Shown here: one piece after another, positions 10,564 through 19,049 of the stretch | How the letters are laid out: each line of letters begins with the position of its first letter | Numbering within the stretch: the stretch's first letter is position 1 | Source of the DNA: an uncultured SAR86 cluster bacterium | GTDB lineage: Bacteria > Pseudomonadota > Gammaproteobacteria > Magnimaribacterales > D2472 | Direction of reading: 5' to 3' | Assembly: GCA_902563835.1 (NCBI GenBank) | Contig: CACEZB010000003.1 | Location: 35,921 to 99,920, forward strand | Length of the DNA stretch: 64,000 nt | Made by a program: the position numbers and the translations under genes | Notes under the pieces: generated by a model | Told to the model about the DNA's origin: nothing | The model's database searches: none | What the model saw: the letters and a program-made list of their open reading frames with translations, nothing else

Positions 10564-11516
10564 TAAATAAATAAATTAGAAAACCTTACTATAACCCAAT
10601 AAAAGCCCATAGAGCCAATTGCATAAGATAAAGTGTTTGTTACGGATGAATAATAATTTAGTCTATAAGCGATCCAAATTAATATAGAAAATATAGGTAT
10701 TAAAATTAACTGTCCTAATTCAATTCCAATATTAAAAAATAATAATGATAAAAATATATTTTCATTAGATATGCCTATATCCGTCAATGCTCCAGCGAAG
10801 CCCATTCCATGCAATAATCCAAATCCAAATGCCAATCCCCATGGAGTAAAATCTATTTTGTCTGAATCATTAATTTCTAACGCAAGATAAACTATTGTTA
10901 AAGCTATAAGAATTTCTACAGTTGCTTGAGGCAGACTGATTATATTCAAGACAGTTAATCCTAGCGTAATACTATGAGCTAAAGTAAATGCAGTAATTGT
11001 TTTGATAATATTCCATGTGCCTCTTACTAAGAAAATTAGTCCTAATATAAATAAAATATGATCTATGCCATTTAATAAATGATCTACTCCTAAATATAAA
11101 TATGCTGTTGGATAGTATGACACTTCGTCAGGAATAATAATTATTGGCTCTTTATTATTAACAAGTCCTTCATAAGTTGAGTTATTGGCATAATTAACTG
11201 TAATTAAAGCGTCTGTTAATACACTTAAATTTATTATTTCTATCGATTTACCTTTTAATGAGGTATTACAATCTAATGTAATTTTTTCAACAATATACTT
11301 TCCGTCAACAAACGGGCTTGTTCTTTTTACATCACATATTTCAGGAAAAATAACACTCCCTCTAATACCAATATTTTTTACAGGATATAACCATGTAACA
11401 TCATAAAGATTTTCATTAATGGCTGACTGGTCAATAATGAGATGGGCTGGATTGAATTCATGACTATAAATATTAATTGAAAAAATAAATAAGATTATCT
11501 TACATAGGTGCTTCAT
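10563..11516 (-). CDS. HupE/UreJ-like integral membrane protein
   Basis: LGVDHLLNGIDHILFILGLIFLV, FTLAHSITLGLTVL, FGFGLLHGMGFAGAL motifs. Confidence 0.85.
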   Translation of the reverse strand: MKHLCKIILFIFSINIYSHEFNPAHLIIDQSAINENLYDVTWLYPVKNIGIRGSVIFPEICDVKRTSPFVDGKYIVEKITLDCNTSLKGKSIEIINLSVLTDALITVNYANNSTYEGLVNNKEPIIIIPDEVSYYPTAYLYLGVDHLLNGIDHILFILGLIFLVRGTWNIIKTITAFTLAHSITLGLTVLNIISLPQATVEILIALTIVYLALEINDSDKIDFTPWGLAFGFGLLHGMGFAGALTDIGISNENIFLSLLFFNIGIELGQLILIPIFSILIWIAYRLNYYSSVTNTLSYAIGSMGFYWVIVRFSNLFI

Positions 11517-12316
11517 TCGATTTTAAAGTTTGGATTAATAATAATGTTATATTCAGCTCTAACATCCATAATATATTTTTCTAAAAGCTGCTCTTTTATA
11601 TTATTTGCATAATCTAATTCAACTTGAGAAAAGATATCTTTAATATCAGGTAAGTAACCCTCTTGTTTGTCTATTATCTTTACAATATGGAAACCAAAAG
11701 AGGACTGAATTGGTTTAGACCATATGTCTGTCTGCATGGTATTAAAATGATTTGAAAAATCCATACCGAAATCACGATCAATTTCATCTGAACTTTTGTA
11801 AGCAAAATTCTTTCCTAGTAAAAATGGATCAGATTTTGATAAAGTTGTTTTATTTACTAATTGTTCAAAAAAAACTGCTGCTCTTTTTTTTCCATTTTCT
11901 TCATTTGAAAAAAAATAATGAGTAAAACTAAAAGTTGGATTTATATAATATAAATCTATATTAGATTTATAAAAATTTATAATCTCATCTATAGGTGGTT
12001 TTTCTAGGAATGTTTCTTGTTTTAAAAACGTAATTTTTTGAGCAAGACGTCTTTTAATTATCCTATCATTTTCATCTAAACCAAGAGCAAGGGCTTCTCT
12101 GTATAATATTTCTTCTTGAATATAGTCATTAATGATATTAATTAATTCATTTTGGTTAGGCTTTCTTCCTACTTGAGATTCCCAAGCAAAAACTAGACTG
12201 TTTATTTCTTGGTCTGAGATATATATATCTTTTGTATACTTATCATCATTATTAAGAATATCAATAAAATAAATTAATAATCCTAAAATTAAAAAAATGG
12301 TTATTTTCTTTTTCAA
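11513..12316 (-). CDS. PpiC-type peptidyl-prolyl cis-trans isomerase, membrane-anchored
   Basis: N-terminal TM, SurA-N-like helical region, GMDFSNHFNTMQTDIWSKPIQSSFGFHIVKIIDKQEG rotamase C-terminus. Confidence 0.75.
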   Translation of the reverse strand: MKKKITIFLILGLLIYFIDILNNDDKYTKDIYISDQEINSLVFAWESQVGRKPNQNELINIINDYIQEEILYREALALGLDENDRIIKRRLAQKITFLKQETFLEKPPIDEIINFYKSNIDLYYINPTFSFTHYFFSNEENGKKRAAVFFEQLVNKTTLSKSDPFLLGKNFAYKSSDEIDRDFGMDFSNHFNTMQTDIWSKPIQSSFGFHIVKIIDKQEGYLPDIKDIFSQVELDYANNIKEQLLEKYIMDVRAEYNIIINPNFKIE

Positions 12317-12336
12317 TTATTCTTAGAAAAAATTAC

Positions 12337-14487
12337 CTAATCAAAGTTTCTTAGTTCTACCGTTCCGCCTAATGGTATAACATCAATATCTTCATATGCA
12401 GGTATATACCATATTGGTGAAGACCAAGCTCTTTCTTGTATTGTTTCATGTAAGTCTTCTCTAGGTTTATAACCTGCTTTAATAGCATCCCAAGTTGACC
12501 ATCTGCAAGTTGGATTTTCTAGAACTCTTACATAATAAAAAGACTTTTGTGAAGGATTAAAGTCAGGATCTTCCCAAAGAGTCTTTAATTCTGATGCTCC
12601 AACATTTTTAGATATTGAACAGTCATTGATATTTACTCTAGCCCCGTTATCAGGACATCTATTAGTAATAGGATCAACTTCTAAGCCATCAGAACACGCT
12701 ACATCATAAATTTTTTCACTAGGTCTTCCGCTATTCATATTCATTTGACCTTTAATTATTTGAATACGTTGTAATGGCGCGCTATTTTTATCTTGCTGTG
12801 CCCAAATAATGAATTGTGGATGTCTTTTATCTTCATTATGTAATAATTCTGATCCCATGGTTACACCATTCTCATAAGCTTCCGAAATTAATGAATCAGA
12901 ATCTAAATCTATTTTTTTTAAGTTATATCCAGCAAAAAATCTTACAGCCATTCTCGTCCCAGTAGTAGCAAATGTTTCTTTACGTTTAAATGCATTAAAA
13001 ATTGAATCTCTTGTATTTTCCTCTGACCAAACCGCAGCCAGTCCAGATGCTCCCCATTGAGTAAAACCAGTATTTGCATATTCACCTTGCTCAAGAGTTT
13101 TTGTTGAGTCTGGTTGATTAAAAGCTTGCATATATTCTTCTAGCCTACCAATATTTTCTTCAGATAGTGGGACGGTACCTCTATTTTCTGCAGTTCCATC
13201 TAAAACGCCTACTTTCATCCAAAAATTAGATTCATCAAAAGATGCTGCAGCAACATGGGTATCACTTGATCCTATTAAACCAAATTTATAAGGATTACCC
13301 TGTAACATAAATTCTAGGGTCAGTCCTCTTAAATATGCATCTCTTACATAACTTCCTGCAGGCATGCTGTATGTTGGCGGCCTACTTCCAACTCTTCTAT
13401 CCATAATTTCAAAATCAGCCCATTCATCATCTGGTGATAAAAGTGGATGAGTATCTGAAGTTCCCTTAACTTGAGTTATCTCGACAATAGGTTCATTTCT
13501 CATTCTTTTTTCTGCATATTCTCTATCTAGAGCTTCTCCATAAAAACTTTCAACTTCAAACATTTGTCCGTTTGATCCATTGCTATTATGAGGAATGGCA
13601 ACAGAATCTACACCTTTTGCTCTTAAATTATCTTGCCAAGTCCATAAATCTTCAGGATTTATAGAATCAATTCTAGTCCATGGTCTAATTGGACCTTTCG
13701 ATGAATTAAAAATAACATTTCTATGTAAATTTCCGCCCTCAACATCAGATGAAGTTGTATATTCATATCCAAGAAATGTAGTAAATGTACCTGGATCATT
13801 ATGCTCCTCTGCAGCTCTTGCCACATCAGCCCATGCAGATTTATGAATACGATCGTCAAATGCTCTTAATGCAAATTGTGTATGATTATTAAAATAAGCT
13901 TTTATTACTTTTGGATGCCAAAGTGGGTACGGGTCAATAATTGCTGCTGCCAATATTGAACTAAAAATATTAGATCTCTGGCCTGCTGATTCTACTGTTA
14001 TATTTTCTGGGTCATTTAAATTATGAAAAGCTTTGGTAAATTCATAATTAGACATCTTACCTGATGGATCAGCATATGCTTGCATCATCCCCATAAAAAA
14101 ACCGTGATCTGTTACTGCATAAAAATCTAATGGCTCATCATTCTTCATATCAAAACCTAAAGGGTGTTTAATTGTCTTTCCCTTAGCCCAATTGTATGCA
14201 TCATCAGGAGATGCTGTTACACCAAAGATATAAGCATCAAAAGAATGTTTGGTGTGAACATGTAAATCGCCATAATATGCATTACGATCTTTATTAGATG
14301 AGATAGGTGTTTTTTTCATATCGGTTTCATCTAAAGCATAATCTATGACCTCTAGCGATGAATTAGATTGAAAAAGTTTGAATAAACTTATAACTGGTCT
14401 TTTTTCTTCAAGATCTAAATAAATAAAAAATAAAGTTGTCACATATAAACCAACTACTAGCAAAACAACATTTTTAATATATTTCAT
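12337..14487 (-). CDS. DUF3604-family protein (PHP-like metal-site motif)
   Basis: AYYGDLHVHTKHSFDAYIFG, DFYAVTDHGFFMGMM, GLIGSSDTHVAAA, TGTRMAVRFFAG. Confidence 0.88.
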   Translation of the reverse strand: MKYIKNVVLLVVGLYVTTLFFIYLDLEEKRPVISLFKLFQSNSSLEVIDYALDETDMKKTPISSNKDRNAYYGDLHVHTKHSFDAYIFGVTASPDDAYNWAKGKTIKHPLGFDMKNDEPLDFYAVTDHGFFMGMMQAYADPSGKMSNYEFTKAFHNLNDPENITVESAGQRSNIFSSILAAAIIDPYPLWHPKVIKAYFNNHTQFALRAFDDRIHKSAWADVARAAEEHNDPGTFTTFLGYEYTTSSDVEGGNLHRNVIFNSSKGPIRPWTRIDSINPEDLWTWQDNLRAKGVDSVAIPHNSNGSNGQMFEVESFYGEALDREYAEKRMRNEPIVEITQVKGTSDTHPLLSPDDEWADFEIMDRRVGSRPPTYSMPAGSYVRDAYLRGLTLEFMLQGNPYKFGLIGSSDTHVAAASFDESNFWMKVGVLDGTAENRGTVPLSEENIGRLEEYMQAFNQPDSTKTLEQGEYANTGFTQWGASGLAAVWSEENTRDSIFNAFKRKETFATTGTRMAVRFFAGYNLKKIDLDSDSLISEAYENGVTMGSELLHNEDKRHPQFIIWAQQDKNSAPLQRIQIIKGQMNMNSGRPSEKIYDVACSDGLEVDPITNRCPDNGARVNINDCSISKNVGASELKTLWEDPDFNPSQKSFYYVRVLENPTCRWSTWDAIKAGYKPREDLHETIQERAWSSPIWYIPAYEDIDVIPLGGTVELRNFD

Positions 14488-14590
14488 TTTTGATCCCCTA
14501 TTTCTATCATCTAATTATATATATTTCATTTACTAATTGGACAATTTTTTGATAGACACTAACATATGCATTAATCTATAGTTTTAATTT

Positions 14591-14667
14591 GCGCCTGTAG
14601 CTCAGTTGGACAGAGTACTTGGCTTCGAACCAAGGGGTCGGGAGTTCGAATCTTCCCGGGCGCGCCA
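14591..14667 (+). tRNA. tRNA-Arg (anticodon TCG), CCA encoded
   Basis: GCGCCTG/CGGGCGC acceptor, anticodon arm CTTGG-CTTCGAA-CCAAG, T-loop TTCGAAT. Confidence 0.96.
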
Positions 14668-14668
14668 T

Positions 14669-15067
14669 TTAATAATTTGAATTTGATTGAACTTCTCCTC
14701 CATTATTAACCCATTCATCAAATCCACCTATATTAAATACATTATTAAATCCTAAATCTATTAAGCTTTTTGCAGCTAAAGCTGACCTATAACCGCCTGC
14801 ACAATAAACCAGAATAATAGTATCTTTATTAATATTGCTAGGATTCTCTTGTGAATCTGGAGCTAATATAAATTCTATTAAGCCTCTTGGTATATGGATT
14901 GCATTTTTAATCATTCCATTTTGATTTAATTCTGATTCCTCTCTAACATCTATGATTACTGCTCCATCTTCAATCTTTATACATGTTTCTTTATAAGATA
15001 AACGTCTAACTATCTTATTTGCTTCCTCAAGTAAGCTATTTAATGTATTAGTTTGCATGAACATCAC
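14669..15067 (-). CDS. rhodanese-like domain protein
   Basis: AVIIDVREESELNQNGMIKNAIHIPRG, active-site loop VYCAGGYRSALAA, GGFDEWVNNGG. Confidence 0.92.
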   Translation of the reverse strand: MMFMQTNTLNSLLEEANKIVRRLSYKETCIKIEDGAVIIDVREESELNQNGMIKNAIHIPRGLIEFILAPDSQENPSNINKDTIILVYCAGGYRSALAAKSLIDLGFNNVFNIGGFDEWVNNGGEVQSNSNY

Positions 15068-15929
15068 CTTTAAATTTTTTATTTTTATTAGATGTTGCTA
15101 AAAATACCCCAATTAGAATTGTCATACAACCTATAATAATACTAATTGTAATAACCTCATCTAAAAAAATATAACCCCAGATAATACCAAATATTGGTAA
15201 GAAATACGCAACGGTTGATGTCTTAACAGCTCCAATCTTATCTATCAATCTTACATAACCTAAGAATGCTAAACCTGTTGATATTATGCCCAACCAGGCT
15301 ACAGATAAAAATGCATCTATAGATGGTAGTGATTCAGGCAAATAAAATAATGTGAGCGGGATCATAATCAAAGAACTAAAAACGATTGACCAACCAATAA
15401 GAACTAATTTGTTAGTTTTAGCTGAATTTTTTTGAATAAATACAGTTGAAAATGAATAACATAATGCACCCATTAAACAAAATAATGCTGCAATTATTGA
15501 AGTTGATGAGCTTTGTGGGTTAACTAAGATTACGATTCCAATGAATCCAAGAATTAGTCCAACTAGTTGTTTAGTTGATACATCTTCATTTAACCAAAAA
15601 TATGCAATTACCATGGTATTAAAAGCAGTAGTAGCATTTAGTATTGCAAGAATATTAGAGTCTGCTCCCAGACTAGCTAATGAAAACATTACAAAAGGTA
15701 TAACATTATTAGTAATTGCTAATATCATTGAATGTTTCCAAATTGGTTTTAGGAGTAATAAATATTTTTTAGTTAATAGAATTGGTAAAAATATCAAAGA
15801 GGCTAAAATTAATCTTGTTTGTACTAAAGCAATTGGACCAAATTCTGGTGTTGCAATCTTAATAAAAATAAAGGCGCTACCCCAAATTGCACCTAGAAAA
15901 ATTAATAATGCCCAATATCTTAATTCCAT
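15048..15929 (-). CDS. EamA/DMT-superfamily transporter
   Basis: About 10 hydrophobic helices; GAIWGSAFIFIKIA motif and internal duplication typical of EamA. Confidence 0.9.
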   Translation of the reverse strand: MELRYWALLIFLGAIWGSAFIFIKIATPEFGPIALVQTRLILASLIFLPILLTKKYLLLLKPIWKHSMILAITNNVIPFVMFSLASLGADSNILAILNATTAFNTMVIAYFWLNEDVSTKQLVGLILGFIGIVILVNPQSSSTSIIAALFCLMGALCYSFSTVFIQKNSAKTNKLVLIGWSIVFSSLIMIPLTLFYLPESLPSIDAFLSVAWLGIISTGLAFLGYVRLIDKIGAVKTSTVAYFLPIFGIIWGYIFLDEVITISIIIGCMTILIGVFLATSNKNKKFKGDVHAN

Positions 15930-15938
15930 AATAAATAA

Positions 15939-15962
15939 AAACCCCCAAATGTTTGGGGGTTT
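15939..15962 (-). terminator. intrinsic terminator AAACCCCCAAA-TG-TTTGGGGGTTT
   Basis: Perfect 11-bp stem; minus-strand T-rich tail GGGGGTTTTTATTTAT; ends 10 nt upstream of the EamA start. Confidence 0.88.
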
Positions 15963-16135
15963 ATAAACTAGAAATAATTATATTATATTTCTAGGCAGAA
16001 ATTAGAAATTATCCCTGTCAAAAGATAACTCCTCCGTTTCCTAATGTTATATATATATTGATAGGACCACCTCCATGTTCAGGGTAGAAATAGAATATCT
16101 ATAAGTCCCCTTAAAAAACTTATAAATAAGACACC
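15963..16135 (-). ncRNA. candidate structured leader RNA or small RNA upstream of EamA gene
   Basis: About 200 nt non-coding gap with GC-richer islands (GGAGGTGGTCC, GGAAACGGAGGAG), 9-bp hairpin at 15968-15994, downstream intrinsic terminator, possible TATAAT upstream. Confidence 0.35.
15968..15994. repeat. inverted repeat CTAGAAATA-N9-TATTTCTAG
   Basis: Perfect 9-bp arms read directly. Confidence 0.85.
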
Positions 16136-16184
16136 TATTTAAATTATATACAGAATGGTTATTAAATAAAGTAGGTAAACAATA

Positions 16185-16403
16185 CTAAAATGTAAATTCT
16201 AATTGACGGTATTCTTTAACATTTTTAATAACTTTTTGTTTTCTCTTTTCTGGTGGATTGTTTTTATTTAAATAAATATCCAACATATCCAAATCATTAT
16301 TAAAATGCTTAAAAGCTAGCATTCTTTTTGCAGATGCTTTATCAATTGAATTATCCAATTCTTGTAGTATTGGATCTTTATTAATGTAAATTATGTTATT
16401 CAT
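16185..16403 (-). CDS. uncharacterised 72-aa protein, predicted SOS-regulated
   Basis: Intact ORF MNNIIYINKDPI...KEYRQLEFTF with LexA box and TATAAT directly upstream. Confidence 0.7.
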   Translation of the reverse strand: MNNIIYINKDPILQELDNSIDKASAKRMLAFKHFNNDLDMLDIYLNKNNPPEKRKQKVIKNVKEYRQLEFTF

Positions 16404-16409
16404 AAATAT

Positions 16410-16438
16410 ATTATACTGTATAAATATACAGTAGTAAA
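16410..16438 (-). promoter_or_regulatory. sigma70-like promoter for the 72-aa gene (-35 TTTACT, 17 nt, -10 TATAAT)
   Basis: Minus strand TTTACT-17-TATAAT; spacer coincides with the LexA box; predicted start at or next to the ATG. Confidence 0.7.
16414..16433 (-). promoter_or_regulatory. LexA (SOS) box TACTGTATAAATATACAGTA
   Basis: 19/20 match to the E. coli consensus TACTGTATATATATACAGTA; CTG-N10-CAG core. Confidence 0.88.
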
Positions 16439-16441
16439 GTA

Positions 16442-17053
16442 TTATTCTTTTTCAGGAGAAATGATTAATCTAGTATCAACTAAGGTTGTAAAAATAACCC
16501 ATATTGCGAGCATTACTGACAAAGCTCCTAATATGTCTCCGATAAAGAATCTCATTACTGTTATAACTTCTATTGTTACATTAGGATTTACTACTGTAAT
16601 AATTGAGTTTGCAAGGAGGCCATTAATTAATGCTGAAATAATAATTACTAAAATTATAAATTTATAGTTTTTAAAATTAATGGGCCTAAAGAAAGAAAAT
16701 GTACCATTGGCTGCTTTACTCCATTTTATCAATTCAACAGCAATGATTACAGAAAGAACTGAGCCTATAGCTGCAACATTCCAACCATCAACATAATCAT
16801 TTGGTCCTACAAAAACAGGGCTAGTTATTTCAGCAAGATATAGTGCAGGTATTGAGTAATATCTAAAAAAACAGAACATTAATACTCTTACACCATGTGG
16901 TAAATAACATACACTTCCAAGCCATTCTTTATTTGGATTAAGATTAGCTAAGTCTAAGATTTGTAAGTAAGACCAAACTGAATAAATTAAAGTATAAAAA
17001 ATATAAACAGTAATTGAGACTTTAAGAAAATGAAATATACGTTCATTTAGCAT
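16442..17053 (-). CDS. integral membrane protein, MASE1-like sensor domain without output domain
   Basis: Multiple TM helices, YLPHGVRVLMFCFF and FFIGDILGALSVMLA resemble MASE1 blocks. Confidence 0.55.
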   Translation of the reverse strand: MLNERIFHFLKVSITVYIFYTLIYSVWSYLQILDLANLNPNKEWLGSVCYLPHGVRVLMFCFFRYYSIPALYLAEITSPVFVGPNDYVDGWNVAAIGSVLSVIIAVELIKWSKAANGTFSFFRPINFKNYKFIILVIIISALINGLLANSIITVVNPNVTIEVITVMRFFIGDILGALSVMLAIWVIFTTLVDTRLIISPEKE

Positions 17054-17092
17054 AATGAATTATTCCTTGGTGATTAATATAAATACTTAAAT

Positions 17093-17398
17093 TTATGTAG
17101 CTAGTATTAAATTAAACTCCCTTTTATCATTAGTCGACTGTTGGAGAATGACCATATTTTCTGATTCAAATTTTTTTATTGTTTTATATACAGTTGATCG
17201 AGAATATCCTGATTTTTTAATGACGTCAGAAATATTGCATTCACCAGTATTAGAGATTTCCATTGCAATCGTGTAATAAATTTTCTTCTCGTTTTCTTTG
17301 AAATTAATTAAATTAAGATCCTTTTCAATATTTAATAACATCCGAAGTATGTCACTAAGATCATTTATATATTTAGAATTCATCAGCTGATAATACAT
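17093..17398 (-). CDS. small winged-helix (MarR-like) transcriptional regulator
   Basis: ISDVIKKSGYSRSTVYKTIKKFESENMVILQQSTNDKREFNL wHTH pattern. Confidence 0.75.
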   Translation of the reverse strand: MYYQLMNSKYINDLSDILRMLLNIEKDLNLINFKENEKKIYYTIAMEISNTGECNISDVIKKSGYSRSTVYKTIKKFESENMVILQQSTNDKREFNLILAT

Positions 17399-17449
17399 AT
17401 AAAGATATTTTCAGACAAGTTTTTTTTAGCAGTATAATTAGGTTCATAT

Positions 17450-17534
17450 GGAAGGTTGGCAGAGCGGTAATGCAGCACCTTGGAAAGGTGTCGTCGGCAA
17501 CGACGCGGGGGTTCGATTCCCTCACCTTCCGCCA
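17450..17534 (+). tRNA. tRNA-Ser (anticodon GGA), CCA encoded
   Basis: GGAAGGT/ACCTTCC acceptor, loop TTGGAAA, long variable arm CGTCGGCAACGACG. Confidence 0.95.
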
Positions 17535-17546
17535 TATTAAACTTTA

Positions 17547-18266
17547 TTACTGGTTAAATTCTCTAAAATTTAGAAATAATATTTTTGTATTTGTTCCTCT
17601 TATAGGATTAATATCTATACCGCCCCTTCTTTGAAATCTCCCACATATTTCTAAATGATTACAATTATATTTATTTAAAATTTTTAAAAAAATATCATCT
17701 ATGCATTGTTCATGGAAATGTCCTTTATTCTGAAATGAAATTAAATAATTTATAAGCCATGCTGTATTAATTGGGGTATCACAATATATATAGATATTTG
17801 CAAAATCTGGTTGAGAAGTAACAGGACATATAGATCTAAAACCATTAAATTTTAGGATTGTATTTATTTTAGTTTTATCATTTTTATAATTATTTAAATC
17901 TATTGATAAAGGTTCTTGGCTGAATTTTTTGATAATACTTAATTCTATTTTTACATTCAACAACCCTTCTAAATCAGTTTTAATTTGTTGAATAACAGTT
18001 TTATCTGATTTAAATGATTGATTGTAAAAACCGTTTAAATATAATTTCATCGATTTTGATTCAATAGTAAATAAACTACTTGATGGAATTTTTATTTCTA
18101 AGACTTTTAAAGATGGTAAATCATTATTTAAATATAAAAAGTCATAAACATTCCATATATCAATCCCGTACTTAATATCTGATTTATTTCTTTTTATTTT
18201 TTCTAATAACTTTATACCTTTGAGTTTTAAATTTGATGTATCTTTTCCTAGTACTTTTGTCTTCAA
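17547..18266 (-). CDS. queF: NADPH-dependent 7-cyano-7-deazaguanine reductase
   Basis: NVYDFLYLNNDLPSLKVLEIKIPSSSLFTIESKSMKLYLNGFYNQSF, FRSICPVTSQPDFA, RGGIDINPIRG. Confidence 0.92.
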   Translation of the reverse strand: MKTKVLGKDTSNLKLKGIKLLEKIKRNKSDIKYGIDIWNVYDFLYLNNDLPSLKVLEIKIPSSSLFTIESKSMKLYLNGFYNQSFKSDKTVIQQIKTDLEGLLNVKIELSIIKKFSQEPLSIDLNNYKNDKTKINTILKFNGFRSICPVTSQPDFANIYIYCDTPINTAWLINYLISFQNKGHFHEQCIDDIFLKILNKYNCNHLEICGRFQRRGGIDINPIRGTNTKILFLNFREFNQ

Positions 18267-19048
18267 TCTCTAATTCCTGTTCCTTTTTTTAGTAAATGCA
18301 AAGAAAAAGTAGTAAATATGAGTATAAAGATACCTATCATCGATAGAGAAAAGGTTATTGAAACATCGCTAATACCTAACATGCCTTCTCTAAAAGTATT
18401 AACGACATATAACATTGGATTTGCCATAGATATAGATCTCCAGATATCAGGCAGAATATTAATTGAATAAAAGACACCACCTAAATATATTAAAGGTGTT
18501 AAAACAAATGTTGGTATGACAGAAATATCATCAAAACTGTCAGCATAAACTGCATTAATGAAGCCCATAAGTGAAAATAATATTGCTGTAAGAAATAATA
18601 CAAAAATAGTTAATGGTAAATTTGCAATTTGAAAATCTGGGTAAAAGAATAAACTTACAGAAAATACTATAACTCCTACTATAACTCCTCTACAAACACC
18701 ACCAACAATGAATCCCAATAAAATACCCCAGTTTGGCATTGGAGATATTAATAATTCCTCTATTGATTTTTGAAATTTTACGCCATAAAAAGATGAAACA
18801 ACATTTGCATAAGAATTTGTAATTACAGACATCATGATTAATCCAGGAATCATAAATTGAATATAATTAAACCCATCCATTTGACCTATTCTCGGACCTA
18901 TCAGAGAGCCAAAAATAACAAAATATAATGACATTGTGATAGCTGGAGGTAATAAAGTTTGTTTCCAAATTCTTATAAATCTTCTTATTTCTTTTGAAAT
19001 TAGAGTCCAAATAGTAATTGCGATAATTTTATTACTTATCTCTCTCAT
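18263..19048 (-). CDS. ABC-2 type transporter permease (YadH-like)
   Basis: TLLPPAITMSLYFVIFGSLIG, LIMMSVITNSYANVVSSFYGVKFQKSIEELLISPM. Confidence 0.88.
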   Translation of the reverse strand: MREISNKIIAITIWTLISKEIRRFIRIWKQTLLPPAITMSLYFVIFGSLIGPRIGQMDGFNYIQFMIPGLIMMSVITNSYANVVSSFYGVKFQKSIEELLISPMPNWGILLGFIVGGVCRGVIVGVIVFSVSLFFYPDFQIANLPLTIFVLFLTAILFSLMGFINAVYADSFDDISVIPTFVLTPLIYLGGVFYSINILPDIWRSISMANPMLYVVNTFREGMLGISDVSITFSLSMIGIFILIFTTFSLHLLKKGTGIRD

Positions 19049-19049
19049 A

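Noticed and set aside
16047-16076. 9-codon ORF MEVVLSIYI preceded by no clear ribosome site within the candidate leader RNA
   Set aside because: Too short to support as coding from sequence alone; kept only as part of the leader RNA question.
15963-16135. Considered 6S RNA, RNase P RNA, SRP RNA and guanidine-II (mini-ykkC) riboswitch for the leader region
   Set aside because: None of the diagnostic sequence blocks or end-to-end pairing of these classes could be recognised by eye; needs Infernal.
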